Shown here: piece by piece, positions 26,580 to 36,249 of the stretch
Position numbering within the stretch: position 1 is the stretch's first letter
Layout of the letters: each line of letters begins with the position of its first letter
NCBI GenBank assembly: GCA_964495075.1
Contig: CAZBUJ010000008.1
Coordinates: forward strand, 58,148-122,147
Reading direction: 5' to 3'
DNA length: 64,000 bases
Source: JAFGJQ01 sp964495075
Lineage (GTDB): Bacteria > Planctomycetota > Phycisphaerae > UBA1845
Made by a program: the position numbers and the translations under genes
Notes under the pieces: generated by a model
The model's input: only the letters and a program-made list of their open reading frames with translations
What the model was told of the DNA's origin: nothing
Database searches by the model: none

Positions 26580-27821
26580 ATGGAGGCAGATATTGTCAGC
26601 ATCGGAAATGAAGTGGCGACCGGCGCCGTCGCCAACACGAACGCCGCGTGGCTCGCCCGGCGCCTCACCGACCTCGGTGTCCGCGTGCGCCGTCACGTGA
26701 CGGTGGCGGACGAACTCGATGCCATGCAGGCCGAGATCGAGCGCTCGATCGCGGCGGTCGACACCGTGATCATGACGGGGGGGCTGGGCCCGACGCCGGA
26801 CGATCTGGCCCGGCCGGCCCTCGCCGCGGCGATCCGCCAGCCTCTCGACCACAACGACGCGTGCGCCGACCACGTCCGGTCCATGTTTGAGCGGATGGGC
26901 CGGCCGATGGCGGAGATGAATCTTCAGCAGGCGCTGGTCCCGCGCACCGCCGTACCTCTCGAGAATCCGTGGGGGACGGCACCGGGCATTCGGGCGCGGG
27001 TCGGGGACACCGTCATCTACGCACTGCCCGGGGTCCCGCGCGAAATGCGAAACATGTTCGACCGTCATATCGAGCCGGACGTTCGAGGCCGCCCGTCGGG
27101 CGACGTGGTCGTCAGCCGCGTGGTGCACACCTTCGGCGAGGGCGAATCGGCGGTCAGCCAGCAGATCCTGGATCTGATGCGACCGGGGCGGAATCCGGCG
27201 GTGGGCACGCAAGCGAGCGAGGGCCTCATCAGCGTGCGGATCTTGGCCCGGGCGGAGTCCGAGGAGCAGGCGCGACGGATGGCGGACGCCGATGGGGCGC
27301 GGGTGCGGAGCGTGCTCGGGCCGCTGGTGTTCGGCGAAGGGGACGACACGCTGCCGAGTGTGCTGGGGCGCATGCTGCGGGAGCGAGGCCAGACCCTCGC
27401 CACGGCGGAATCCTGCACGGGAGGCTTGATCGCCCAGTCCCTCACCGACGTGCCGGGCAGCAGTGCGTACTTCCTGCGAGGGTACGTCCCCTACTCAAAC
27501 GGCGCCAAAACGGAGCTTCTGGGCGTCCCCGCGTCGATGCTGGCCGCCCACGGGGCGGTCAGCAAGCCGGTGGCGGAGGCGATGGCCACGGGCTGTCTCG
27601 CCGCCGCCGGTGCGGACTACGCGTTGTCGGTGACGGGGATCGCCGGGCCGACCGGCGGCACGAAGGACAAGCCGATTGGCCTTGTGTTCATCGGACTCGC
27701 GGAGCGCGGTGGGTGCCTCGCGCGGCGGTTTCAGTTCAGCAGCCACCTGGATCGGGCGGCGATCCGGGACCGCACGTCCAAGACCGCGCTGAACATGCTG
27801 CGGCTGCGATTGTTGGCATGA
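26580..27821 (+). CDS. cinA: CinA: NMN deamidase and ADP-ribose pyrophosphatase-like protein
   Basis: 413 aa, full length. The N-terminal MoCF/COG1058 domain (1-170) has SIGNEVATGAVANTNAAWLA and MTGGLGPTPDD. A linker follows, then the C-terminal PncC domain (about 260-410) with TAESCTGGL and SVTGIAGPTGGT. Known role: PncC recycles NMN to nicotinate mononucleotide; the N domain hydrolyses ADP-ribose or related compounds. The first residues MEADIVSIGNE match the family start, though no clear ribosome site precedes ATG. Confidence 0.94.
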   Translation: MEADIVSIGNEVATGAVANTNAAWLARRLTDLGVRVRRHVTVADELDAMQAEIERSIAAVDTVIMTGGLGPTPDDLARPALAAAIRQPLDHNDACADHVRSMFERMGRPMAEMNLQQALVPRTAVPLENPWGTAPGIRARVGDTVIYALPGVPREMRNMFDRHIEPDVRGRPSGDVVVSRVVHTFGEGESAVSQQILDLMRPGRNPAVGTQASEGLISVRILARAESEEQARRMADADGARVRSVLGPLVFGEGDDTLPSVLGRMLRERGQTLATAESCTGGLIAQSLTDVPGSSAYFLRGYVPYSNGAKTELLGVPASMLAAHGAVSKPVAEAMATGCLAAAGADYALSVTGIAGPTGGTKDKPIGLVFIGLAERGGCLARRFQFSSHLDRAAIRDRTSKTALNMLRLRLLA

Positions 27822-27950
27822 GCGGCCGGGTGGGTCTGGACACGAAATCGGCCTTCCGCAGGCGGTCGCGAGGACGACCCACCGAAGGCCGGACAATCGT
27901 TCGCGCCACCGCCGACTGGCTTCGGGCGCCGCGTCGGGGGGCCACCGCCT

Positions 27951-28226
27951 CTACCGCTCGTGCCAGCGGCTCAGGCGGGTCGGACGATTCAGTTGCCAGA
28001 AGATATCCGAATCTTCGACGAACCCCTTCGCATCCTGGTCCACCGAGGCGGCGAGCGAGTGCATGTGCTCGTCGTTCGGTTGCGTCATGGAATCCTCAAG
28101 CGTGGCGGCTTTCGCGCCGCCGACACCGATGACTTGCCCCGTCCGCTGGAATTGGTAGCAACCGCCGGTGAGGGCCGCGACCGCAAACGCCAGAACCGCG
28201 GCCACGCAGTTGAACCGTGTCTTCAT
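27951..28226 (-). CDS. Small putative lipoprotein of unknown function
   Basis: 91 aa. A signal (MKTRFNCVAAVLAFAVAA) leads to LTGGC at residue 24, a lipobox-like site. The rest is hydrophilic with no known domain. GAGG lies 6 bases before ATG 28226. Convergent with cinA. No family is recognised. Confidence 0.65.
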   Translation of the reverse strand: MKTRFNCVAAVLAFAVAALTGGCYQFQRTGQVIGVGGAKAATLEDSMTQPNDEHMHSLAASVDQDAKGFVEDSDIFWQLNRPTRLSRWHER

Positions 28227-28502
28227 TGGCTGCCTCGTACCTCCGCGTAAGGTCGCGCATCCCATTGCGGGCCTTCGCCCGCCACCGCATTGCGGGCGGA
28301 TTCTATCGCGGGGGCGGCGGCGCTGTCAAACCGGGGGCCGGGGGCTGCTTGAAAAGGGAGGAACCGCGTGATAGCCTGCCGGGCAGAGCCATTTCTTGGG
28401 TGTCGGCGCGGTGATCGGGGCAGGAACAGGGATCGCCCAACGGCCGCGAAGCCGCCGTGCCGCACGGCGCAGGTCTCGTGATTCACCTGGTGAGGCCGTG
28501 CA

Positions 28503-29153
28503 ATGATTACCGTGCTTATCGTCGACGATCATCAGTTGTACCGAGAGGGCTTGCGGGCCCGGATCAGTGCGGAGAAGGACATGCAGGTGGTGGCCGAGGC
28601 CGGCGACGCCGACGAGGGCATTGACATGGCCCTGCGACACAACCCGGCCGTCGTCCTGATGGACATCGATATGCCCGGCCTCAGTTGTTTCGACGCGATC
28701 TCCCGCATCCAGGACGCCCTGCCGGACACCCGCGTGATCGTTTGCACCGGGCACTCCCACGATCAGCAGATCAAGCAGGCCATCGAATCCCGCGCGTGGG
28801 GATACGTGTTGAAGCGCCGCGGCTTTGCTAACTTGCGAACGGCAATTCATGACGTGATGGATGGAAAACTGTCGTACGCCCAGGAAGTCCTCGAACGGGT
28901 GACCACCGGCGAGGACGGTCGACTCCACCTGACCGATCAGGCACGCACGCGCCTGGACCTGCTCACGCGACGCGAGCGTGAACTGCTTCTCCTGCTGGCC
29001 CAGGGGCTGAGCCTGAAAGAGGCCGGGCGCATGATGAACGTCAGCTACAAGACCGCGGACAAACACAAGGTAAGCCTGATGCGCAAGCTGGACATTCACG
29101 ACCGGGTGGAACTGGCCCGGTTCGCCATTCGGGAACGCATCGTGCAGCCCTGA
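28503..29153 (+). CDS. NarL/FixJ-type response regulator
   Basis: 216 aa. Receiver domain: DD at residues 8-9, phospho-acceptor Asp54 (VVLMDIDMPG), and KR at about residue 100. LuxR-type helix-turn-helix: about residues 150-210 (LTRRERELLLLLAQGLSLKEA). No cognate histidine kinase adjoins it. GTGAGG lies 7 bases before ATG. A transcription regulator; targets unknown. Confidence 0.92.
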   Translation: MITVLIVDDHQLYREGLRARISAEKDMQVVAEAGDADEGIDMALRHNPAVVLMDIDMPGLSCFDAISRIQDALPDTRVIVCTGHSHDQQIKQAIESRAWGYVLKRRGFANLRTAIHDVMDGKLSYAQEVLERVTTGEDGRLHLTDQARTRLDLLTRRERELLLLLAQGLSLKEAGRMMNVSYKTADKHKVSLMRKLDIHDRVELARFAIRERIVQP

Positions 29154-29671
29154 CCCGCCGGCCTTCGTCACGGTATGCCGCGTCGCCCCTGCGACTCGCG
29201 ATTACGCCTGGTAAGCACAGCGGACTGTTCGCGAACCCCGCGGCCAGTTGGGGGGAACTCCCGGAGCGAGAGTTCCCCTTCCGTTCCAGTCGAGGCGCAA
29301 TTCCCGCACCGTGCCTGCGCGACTCCGGCGCGGCGGATAAAACAGGTGAATACCCCATATCGAAAACGGCCCCGATGGCTGATATCTACCCTACGGGGTG
29401 ACGGTGACGCAGCCGGAACGACACCCCGACCGCGCACAGAATTGGGGTACGGTGCTGGCTTTCCCCTGGAATCCCCGACCCGCCAGTGCCGCCCCCCTTT
29501 TTTGCGCCGTGCCGGGCGCCGTGTGCCATGCTGCGGGGTGACACTTCTGGTGATCGGTAAACAGCGAGATTGTGGCGGCGGAGGTGGCTGCGGCGTGGGG
29601 GCGGTTGTGCTGCGCGGGCAGCCCGCGACGCGGAGGTGCACGAGCGACCCTCAGTGCCACGACGCGGCACG
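29154..29671. other. Intergenic region, about 520 bases
   Basis: No credible gene. A 9-bp hairpin (GGGGAACTC / GAGTTCCCC) at 29252-29278 with a 9-base loop lies 98 bases after the response regulator and may be its terminator. Otherwise GC-rich with no other feature seen. Confidence 0.45.
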
Positions 29672-30190
29672 CTAGCCGGACTCACTGACGGCCCGGTGAA
29701 TGATGGCCTCCCGCTTGGCGCCGGCCATACCGACGCCCATCTCAAGGACCGACCCCGCCCCCGGCGGAATGTTGCCGAGGTGACGCTGCATGGCCAACGC
29801 GTCGATTTCCGTTTCTTCATCGGGCAGCGCGTTCTCATCCAGGCCGCCGAACAGGGTGAGACTGACCACCCCGCCCTCCGCCGCCGTCCGCACGCGGGCC
29901 AGGTCACGGTCCCAGTCGTCGAGCGACAGGGTCCCCGCGTCGAGCAGGGATCGGAGATCCAGGTACTCGTCGGCCAGCGTGGGGGCCTTGATGTCGGTCC
30001 CGCCGAACATTGTGAAGACGACGCACCGGGGGCTGGAACGAGCCGGCTGATTCGCCCGCTGCCGCGCCTGCACGAAGCGGCGGGCGAGCGTCGGACGCGT
30101 CAATTCGGATCCGCCGAACACGGTCAAGTAGCCCCTTCGGTCCGCCTCGAACGGCCCCTCGTACCCGCCGAATACACACAACTGCCACAT
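29672..30190 (-). CDS. Protein with three FGG repeats (LiaF-C-like beta-helix pattern)
   Basis: 172 aa. Three spaced motifs LCVFGGYEG, LTVFGGSEL and FTMFGGTDI, then SLTLFGGLDEN. This FGG/beta-strand periodicity resembles the C-terminal cell-wall-stress domain of LiaF/DUF1707-type proteins. No membrane segment or signal is seen, so it looks cytoplasmic. The start MWQLCVFGG at 30190 is chosen since CGGAGG lies 6 bases upstream; an extension to 30241 lacks one. Precedes a 200-base gap, then bamA on the same strand. Confidence 0.7.
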   Translation of the reverse strand: MWQLCVFGGYEGPFEADRRGYLTVFGGSELTRPTLARRFVQARQRANQPARSSPRCVVFTMFGGTDIKAPTLADEYLDLRSLLDAGTLSLDDWDRDLARVRTAAEGGVVSLTLFGGLDENALPDEETEIDALAMQRHLGNIPPGAGSVLEMGVGMAGAKREAIIHRAVSESG

Positions 30191-30389
30191 GGGACGCCTC
30201 CGATCTTGCACCGATACCCGCGCGGCGGGACACGCATCCACGTGGGATTCGCAGGCCCCCGTCGATTATTCGGGTCGATTTCGGGCGGAGCATTACAAGG
30301 ACCGCGGCGGTCGGAGCCCCGTCCGGGCCGGCGGCCTGGATAGTCCACCTCGGGTGATCGGTGACGGGGCCGATCAGCAGCGGAACCGA

Positions 30390-32714
30390 TCAGAATACGG
30401 TCCCGATGTAGAAGCTGAAGACCTGCTCCTCGTCTTCGCCGTCCCGGACGAGCGGCGCGGCGAGGTCGAATTCGAGCGGCACCGGGCCGAAGAACTCGAC
30501 CTGAAGGCGCACGCCGAACCCGACCGACATGCGCCACGCGGTGAGTTCGTAGGTGTCCTCCACCGTGCCCTGATCCGTGAACACGACCCCCCGAATCACG
30601 TCGCCGATCAGGGGGAACGAGTACTCGGCGCCGGCCAGCAGCATGAGATCGCCGCCGATGGCCTTGTCCTGAAGGCCCTGCCGCGGGCCGACCCCACGGA
30701 ACTCGAAGCCGCGGAGCGACCCGATCCCGCCGGCGAAAAACCGCTCGAACACGGGGGCGCTGCCGAGGATTCCCCCGCCGCTGGCCCGCAGGGTCAGAAC
30801 GGATTTGCGATCCTCGATATCGGTGTACAGCGTCTTGTGCCAGGCGTAACTGGCGGTCAGCTTTCCGAACCCGTGCTCGCCGCCGAAGAGGCCGGCTTGC
30901 TCATAGGCCACGCTGATTCGCCGGCCTTGGGTCGGCACGAACCGGCTGTCGGTCGTGTCGCTCACGAAGGACACCTTGGCCGTGGTCAGCAGGTTGTTGC
31001 CCTTGTCCTCCCGCACCCGCCGGGGCGTCCAGATGGTCAAATCGTCGATCTTGACGTCCTCGACGCGGATCGCGACCTCGCCATACCAGTCCTTCAGCAA
31101 CGGCCAATTGAGCCGCTTGCCGACACTCACGTTGCCGCCAATGCGGCGCTCGTTGAAGGAATCGCGTTCCCGTTCAAAAAAGTAGGTGCTGACGCCCAGC
31201 CGAATCGGCTTGTCCAGGAAGTAAGGCTCGACGAAATCGATGCGGAAACGCGTAACATCGGTACCCGGCTGCGCCTCAATCCGCAGACGCTGACCGGCCC
31301 CGTGAAAGGAACGAAGCTTGAAAAACTCCGTGAAGTTGCGCGGCCAGTCAAACACATCGAAGTTCTTCATGTCGAGCATGATCGAGCCGACCAGTCCGCT
31401 GTCGCTGGTCACACCGGCACCGAAGAGGAAATCGCCGGCCTTGGCCGACTCTTCCACGTCAACCACGATGTCCCGGACACCCGGGGCCTCCCCGACCGGC
31501 TTGATACTGGCGGCACTGAAGATCTGAGTCTGGATCAACCGCTGTTCCGCCTGGCGTGCCTCGGTTTCGTCGTAGATGTCCTGCGGGAACAACTGTATCT
31601 CACGGCGGACCACCTTGTCCTTGGTGCGCTCGTTTCCTCGAACGACGATCCGCCCCACGCGGATCTGCTCGCCCTCCGTGATCTGGATCGTGACGATGAC
31701 CCGGCCGGGCGTTTCCGAGAACACCGGAATCGGCTGAATGGCCGCGTAGATGTACCCTTGCTCTCCGTACCGCTGGTCAATGGTCTTCACGTCTCGTTCG
31801 AGTTCCCGTTGCAGGATGGGATCGCCCTCCCGCATCACCATCTCGGACCGCAGGACCTCGTCCGTGAAAACCGTGTTGCCGGTGAAGCGGATCGACTCGA
31901 TGGTGTACCGGTCGCCTTCCACGATGGTGAAGACCACCGTGATGTCTTCGGGATCGGGGCCGGACTCTTTGCGGTAGCTGGCCCGGGCGTCCAGGTAGCC
32001 CTGGTCGCGGTAGTACATCTGAATCGCGGCCGCGTCGCTCTCCACCTGCTCGACGTCGAAGATCCCGTCGCGGAAGATCCAGATGTATGTTTGCGTCTTG
32101 ATCTCGGCAAGCAGCTTCTCTTCGCCGATCGAATCGTTCCCCTCGAAGAGGATCTTGCGGACCCGCACCCGCGGCCCTTCTTCGATCCGGTAGACCAGCA
32201 CACCCTCCTGGCTCAGGAGTTCCTCGTCGATCGTGACCTGGACCTCGCCGTACGCCTTCTCCCGATAGAGCCGCAGGATTTCCTGCCGGCCTTCCCGAAC
32301 CCCGAAGGAGTCGATGGGGTCCCCCAGGGCTACCGGCACAAGCTCGCGCAGCCGCTTGTCCTTGAACCGGGTGTTACCCTCGAACCGGATGAGCTGAATG
32401 ACGGGGCGTTCGGCGACAGTGTACCGCACGATCACGCCTTCGGGTGTGGCCTCCGGCTCCACGGACACGGTCAGGAACTTGCCCGTCTTGAGCAGCCGGG
32501 TCACGTCCTCGTTGGCCCGGTCAGCGTCGAACGGGTCGCCCACCGCCGTTCGGACGATGCTGCGAAGGTAGGCTTCGCTGGTGTACTCGATCCCGATGAA
32601 CTCGATGGCGACGACGGTTTGCCGCTCGGAGGGTTCGTTGGCGGTCTGGGCCAAGACGGACCCGGCGGCCCCCATCGCGAGCAGAATGCCGACGGCAATA
32701 CGCATGAATTGCAT
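30390..32714 (-). CDS. bamA: BamA, outer membrane beta-barrel assembly protein
   Basis: 774 aa. Signal peptide (about 1-23). Five POTRA domains follow (about 30-400; the usual IRFEGNTRFKDKRL and ILFEGNDSI turns). The C-terminal barrel has GGIGSLRGFEFRGVGPR containing the conserved (V/L)RGF loop, and the protein ends in Phe (YIGTVF), the usual C-terminal barrel signature. Known role: folds and inserts outer membrane proteins. Its presence shows a diderm envelope. ATG 32714 has GAGG 9 bases upstream; ATG 32705 is possible. Confidence 0.95.
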   Translation of the reverse strand: MQFMRIAVGILLAMGAAGSVLAQTANEPSERQTVVAIEFIGIEYTSEAYLRSIVRTAVGDPFDADRANEDVTRLLKTGKFLTVSVEPEATPEGVIVRYTVAERPVIQLIRFEGNTRFKDKRLRELVPVALGDPIDSFGVREGRQEILRLYREKAYGEVQVTIDEELLSQEGVLVYRIEEGPRVRVRKILFEGNDSIGEEKLLAEIKTQTYIWIFRDGIFDVEQVESDAAAIQMYYRDQGYLDARASYRKESGPDPEDITVVFTIVEGDRYTIESIRFTGNTVFTDEVLRSEMVMREGDPILQRELERDVKTIDQRYGEQGYIYAAIQPIPVFSETPGRVIVTIQITEGEQIRVGRIVVRGNERTKDKVVRREIQLFPQDIYDETEARQAEQRLIQTQIFSAASIKPVGEAPGVRDIVVDVEESAKAGDFLFGAGVTSDSGLVGSIMLDMKNFDVFDWPRNFTEFFKLRSFHGAGQRLRIEAQPGTDVTRFRIDFVEPYFLDKPIRLGVSTYFFERERDSFNERRIGGNVSVGKRLNWPLLKDWYGEVAIRVEDVKIDDLTIWTPRRVREDKGNNLLTTAKVSFVSDTTDSRFVPTQGRRISVAYEQAGLFGGEHGFGKLTASYAWHKTLYTDIEDRKSVLTLRASGGGILGSAPVFERFFAGGIGSLRGFEFRGVGPRQGLQDKAIGGDLMLLAGAEYSFPLIGDVIRGVVFTDQGTVEDTYELTAWRMSVGFGVRLQVEFFGPVPLEFDLAAPLVRDGEDEEQVFSFYIGTVF

Positions 32715-33056
32715 GATCCCGGGCCTCGATCGCACTCGAAGGCTGTCGGTGTGCGCCATGAAAGGGTTGGATGTACCGTCTACCGCGCCAAGTGGCGGAC
32801 ATCATAGCGAAGGGCGTGGACGTCGGCAACGGGCAACGCGGCCATGGGACCACGCCGCGCAGGTCTTGCCCGGGCGCAGGGATCGTTCCCGGCACTGTGA
32901 TTTGCCCGGTCGCGGGGTCGAAATTCCACGCCGGGCCAACTATGATCACCGCCGCGTGCCGCGGCGGAGCCGTCCGGCACCTCGATCACGCGAAGCCGAT
33001 GTCGGCGAATCACGTCCTGTGATTTTACCAGAGCCCTGGCGGAAGAGGGGCAAACC
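32715..33056. other. Divergent intergenic region between bamA and the AhpD-like gene
   Basis: No gene is supported. Both flanking genes read outwards from here, so promoters for each are expected, but none is clear-cut. Confidence 0.4.
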
Positions 33057-33450
33057 ATGAGTCAACGGCTGGGGGAGTTCGCCGCGTTTCGTGAGCGGAT
33101 GAACGAGCGAATCCGGTCGGCCGGGAACCGCGAGATCAACCGGTTCTTCACCTTGGACCGGCAGGCGTACGAAGCGGGCGTCCTCGATGCCCGGACCAAG
33201 GAGTTTCGCCGGGCTCGCGGCATCCCTGGTGCTGCGATGCGATGACTGCATTGCGTACCACGTGATCCGCTGCAAGGAACTCGGCGCCTCGTCGGATGAG
33301 CTGTTCGAGGTATTCAACGTCGGCTTGATCGTCGGCGGCTCCATCGTAATCCCGCACCTTCGGCGGGCGGTGGACTTGCTGGACGAACTCGAGGGCGGAC
33401 CGTCCGCGGACGACCCGTCCGCCGGCGTCGAGCCCGCCCCCGACGAATGA
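33057..33450 (+). pseudogene. AhpD/carboxymuconolactone decarboxylase-like gene with a +1 frameshift
   Basis: The first frame (33057-33245) gives the N-terminal helix up to LDARTKEF. The conserved continuation (AGLAASLVLRCDDCIAYHV) is in the +1 frame and runs to 33450, about 130 aa in all. The CxxC of RCDDC and following His are typical of AhpD-like redox proteins. The junction AAG-GAG-TTT-C-GCC could allow tRNA-Phe to slip from TTT to TTC, with AAGGAG directly upstream. It may be a programmed shift, a sequencing indel, or a decayed gene. Start has GAGGGG upstream. Confidence 0.65.
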
Positions 33451-33577
33451 AGCGGATCGGCCGGCCGGGACGTTTGACGCCGGCTGGGTCGGGGCGCGAG
33501 AATGGGCGTCCGGGCGGGAGGCGTGGGCCCCGGCCCTGAACCGCAACCTGCGAAAGAAGCATCCGCGTGAGCCTGCC

Positions 33578-34924
33578 ATGAAAACCATCATCGAACCGTT
33601 TCGAATCAAGGTCGTGGAACCCATCCGCATGACGACTCCCCAGGAGCGGACGGCGGCCCTGCGCCGCGTCGGGTACAACGTGTTCATGCTCAAGGCGGAA
33701 GACGTGCTCATCGACCTGCTCACCGACAGCGGGACCGGGGCGATGAGCAGCGAGCAGTGGGCCGGGATCATGCGCGGCGACGAGTCGTACGCGGGAGCCC
33801 GGAGCTTCTACCGGTTTCACGAACGGCTGCACGAGATCACCGGCTTCACGCACATCCTGCCCACGCACCAGGGGCGGGCGAGCGAGCGGATTCTGTTCGA
33901 GATCATCGGCGGGCCCGGCAAGGTGGTTCCCAACAACAATCACTTCGACACGACACGGGCCAACGTGGAACACTCCGGCGCCCGGGCGCTGGATCTCGTA
34001 ATCGACGAGGGCAAAGACCCGCGGTCCCGGCATCCGTTCAAAGGAAACCTCGACGTCAACAAGCTCGAGGCGCTGTTCCAGGAGGTCGGAGCCGACAGGA
34101 TCCCCGTGGTCATGGTCACCGTCACCAACAACAGCGGCGGCGGACAGCCGGTGAGTCTGGAGAACCTCCGCCAGGTCCGCGCGGTCTGCGACCGCCACAA
34201 CACACCGATGTTCCTGGACGCCTGCCGTTTCGCGGAGAACGCTTTCTTCATCAAGAAGCGGGAACCCGGTCAGGGGGATCGCAGCGTGCCCGCCATCGTG
34301 CGGGACATGTTCGACCTGGCGGACGGGGCCACCATCAGCGCGAAGAAGGACGGGATCGTCAACATCGGCGGCGTGCTGTTGTTTCGGGATGACGATCTGA
34401 ACCTCCAGGCTCGCAACCTGCTGATTCTGACCGAAGGATTCCCCACCTACGGCGGGCTGGCCGGCCGGGACCTGGAGGCCATGGCCCAGGGCTTCGAGGA
34501 GGTCCTGCACGAGGACTACCTGACCTACCGCATTCGCAGCGTGGAATACCTCGGCGAGAAGCTGCTGGAGGCCGGGATCCAGATTGTCGAGCCGCCGGGC
34601 GGCCACGCCGTCTACATCGACGCGTCATCGTTCTGCCCGCATGTTCCGCCGGACCAGTTCCCCGGGCAGTCGCTGGTTTGCGCGCTGTATAACCACGCCG
34701 GGATCCGGGCCGTCGAAATCGGCAGCGTGATGTTCGGCAGCGCGGCGTCGATGGAACTCGTCCGGCTGGCGATCCCGCGTCGCGTCTACACGCAGTCGCA
34801 CATTGACTACGTGCTCGAAGCGATCGTCGAGGTCCACCAGCGGCGGCACGAGCTCCCGGGCTATCGAATCGTGGACGAACCGCCGGCTCTCCGACACTTC
34901 ACGTGCCGGTTCGAGCAGGTGTAG
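33578..34924 (+). CDS. tnaA: Tryptophanase / beta-eliminating lyase
   Basis: 448 aa, full length. LIDLLTDSGTGAM, PTHQGRASE, the Asp of DACRFAENAFF and the PLP lysine region ISAKKDGIVNIGG match the tryptophanase/tyrosine phenol-lyase family. Two features favour tryptophanase: FDTTRANVEHSGA, and AVEIGS at the site where tyrosine phenol-lyases carry Arg (SMERG). The QWAG motif near residue 60 resembles tyrosine phenol-lyase. Known reaction: L-Trp to indole, pyruvate and ammonia. The next gene starts 26 bases later. Substrate should be regarded as probable only. Confidence 0.85.
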   Translation: MKTIIEPFRIKVVEPIRMTTPQERTAALRRVGYNVFMLKAEDVLIDLLTDSGTGAMSSEQWAGIMRGDESYAGARSFYRFHERLHEITGFTHILPTHQGRASERILFEIIGGPGKVVPNNNHFDTTRANVEHSGARALDLVIDEGKDPRSRHPFKGNLDVNKLEALFQEVGADRIPVVMVTVTNNSGGGQPVSLENLRQVRAVCDRHNTPMFLDACRFAENAFFIKKREPGQGDRSVPAIVRDMFDLADGATISAKKDGIVNIGGVLLFRDDDLNLQARNLLILTEGFPTYGGLAGRDLEAMAQGFEEVLHEDYLTYRIRSVEYLGEKLLEAGIQIVEPPGGHAVYIDASSFCPHVPPDQFPGQSLVCALYNHAGIRAVEIGSVMFGSAASMELVRLAIPRRVYTQSHIDYVLEAIVEVHQRRHELPGYRIVDEPPALRHFTCRFEQV

Positions 34925-34950
34925 CGGCCGGCGGACGGGGTGAGCAGACG

Positions 34951-36249
34951 ATGAGTCACGATACCCCCTTGCATCGCGCGGCCGCGCGTGCCCCGACCGG
35001 GCGGGGGGGACGCTGGCAGGCCGTGGATGCGGGCGCGGTGGAGTGGCTGCGCGACGGCACAGTGGACTGGACGGCGCTGGAGACGGTCGCGGGGGCGACA
35101 CTCGTCAAGGAGAACGCGGCGCGGCAGGTCTGGCGGGTATCGGTTGCCGGCCGGGCGTTGTTCGCCAAGGTGTTTCGGGGCGACAGTCTGGCCCTGCGTG
35201 TCCGGCAATGGCTGGGGATCACGCCCGAGCAGACGGAATGGCGGGCGGCCCGCTACGCGGCGCATCACGCGGTCGGATGCGTTCGCCTGATCGCCTACCT
35301 GCGACCGGCGGGGTCGAACGCGGCGGTCCGGGCGGTGCTCATCTCGGAGGAGGAGGAGCGGGCCCGGTCGCTGGATGCCGTCTGGCAGGAATTGGACAGG
35401 TGGCCGGCTCGCCAGCGGCGGGAACGAATCCGGCTGCTGACTGAACAAGTCGCCCGGCTACTGGCCAACGCACACCGCAACGGGTTCCGACACCTGGATC
35501 TGCACCCGGGAAATATCCTTGTCAGCCACAATGCGGCCGGTGTACCGGTCCGGGCCGTATTCGTGGACGTCCAACGGGCGCGGGTCGGCGTGCGCGTCAA
35601 CTTCGGGCGGGCCCTGGCCGACCTGGCCCAGTTCGGGCAGTGGTTCACGAGGCGGGCCACGGCGATGCAGCAACTGCGGTTTCTGCGTGCGTACCTGCTC
35701 GCGCGACAGCCGTCGGAGGCCCGCGAGTGGCCGCGGGCAGCGCCGGATCTCCTTCGGGACGCCGCCAAGCAGATCGATGTGACGCGGCGGCGTCAGGCGC
35801 GGCGGCTGTACGCCCACCGGGACCGGCGAGTATTCGGCCAGAATCGGTACTTCGCCACGCGGAATCTGGCGGGCGGTTGGCGGGCTACCTTCACGTTGCG
35901 GTTTCGACGGCGCGACCTGGCCCCCCGCCCGTCCCAGCCGGACCGGTCGGTGACCGAGTGGCTGGACTGGCTTCGGGTGTCGGTGCCGGATCCGGACGAC
36001 GCCGGGCAATGGAACCGGGCGGCGGCGGGCATGGGTGTGCAGGCCATCCGGCACACCGCGGGCTCGCTCGGGGCGAGGCTGGCGTGGACGATCGGGGGCT
36101 CGCCGGGCCGGCGGATGTTTCGCGACGGGCACCGGGCGCGGAATCGGGGTCAGGGGGTGGCCAGTCCGATCGCGCTGTTCGAGCGGCGGCGGCGGGGATT
36201 GGTGGCAGAGTCGGTGTTACTGGCGGAGCGAACGAATCGAGGTACGTGA
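34951..36249 (+). CDS. InaA/WaaP-type lipopolysaccharide core kinase-like protein
   Basis: 432 aa. Kinase-like fold: a Lys in LFAKVFRG (about residue 70), catalytic loop HLDLHPGNIL (about 182-191), and VDVQRARV at the metal-binding position. This matches the Kdo/InaA/WaaP family that phosphorylates LPS core sugars, here with a C-terminal extension of about 160 residues rich in Arg. Cytoplasmic. Starts 26 bases after tnaA; its TGA shares an A with the ATG of the macrodomain gene (TGATG), so translation of the latter is coupled. Confidence 0.8.
   Translation: MSHDTPLHRAAARAPTGRGGRWQAVDAGAVEWLRDGTVDWTALETVAGATLVKENAARQVWRVSVAGRALFAKVFRGDSLALRVRQWLGITPEQTEWRAARYAAHHAVGCVRLIAYLRPAGSNAAVRAVLISEEEERARSLDAVWQELDRWPARQRRERIRLLTEQVARLLANAHRNGFRHLDLHPGNILVSHNAAGVPVRAVFVDVQRARVGVRVNFGRALADLAQFGQWFTRRATAMQQLRFLRAYLLARQPSEAREWPRAAPDLLRDAAKQIDVTRRRQARRLYAHRDRRVFGQNRYFATRNLAGGWRATFTLRFRRRDLAPRPSQPDRSVTEWLDWLRVSVPDPDDAGQWNRAAAGMGVQAIRHTAGSLGARLAWTIGGSPGRRMFRDGHRARNRGQGVASPIALFERRRRGLVAESVLLAERTNRGT

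Noticed and set aside
30189..32807. 872-codon plus-strand open frame
   Set aside because: Antisense of bamA, which has POTRA and RGF motifs.
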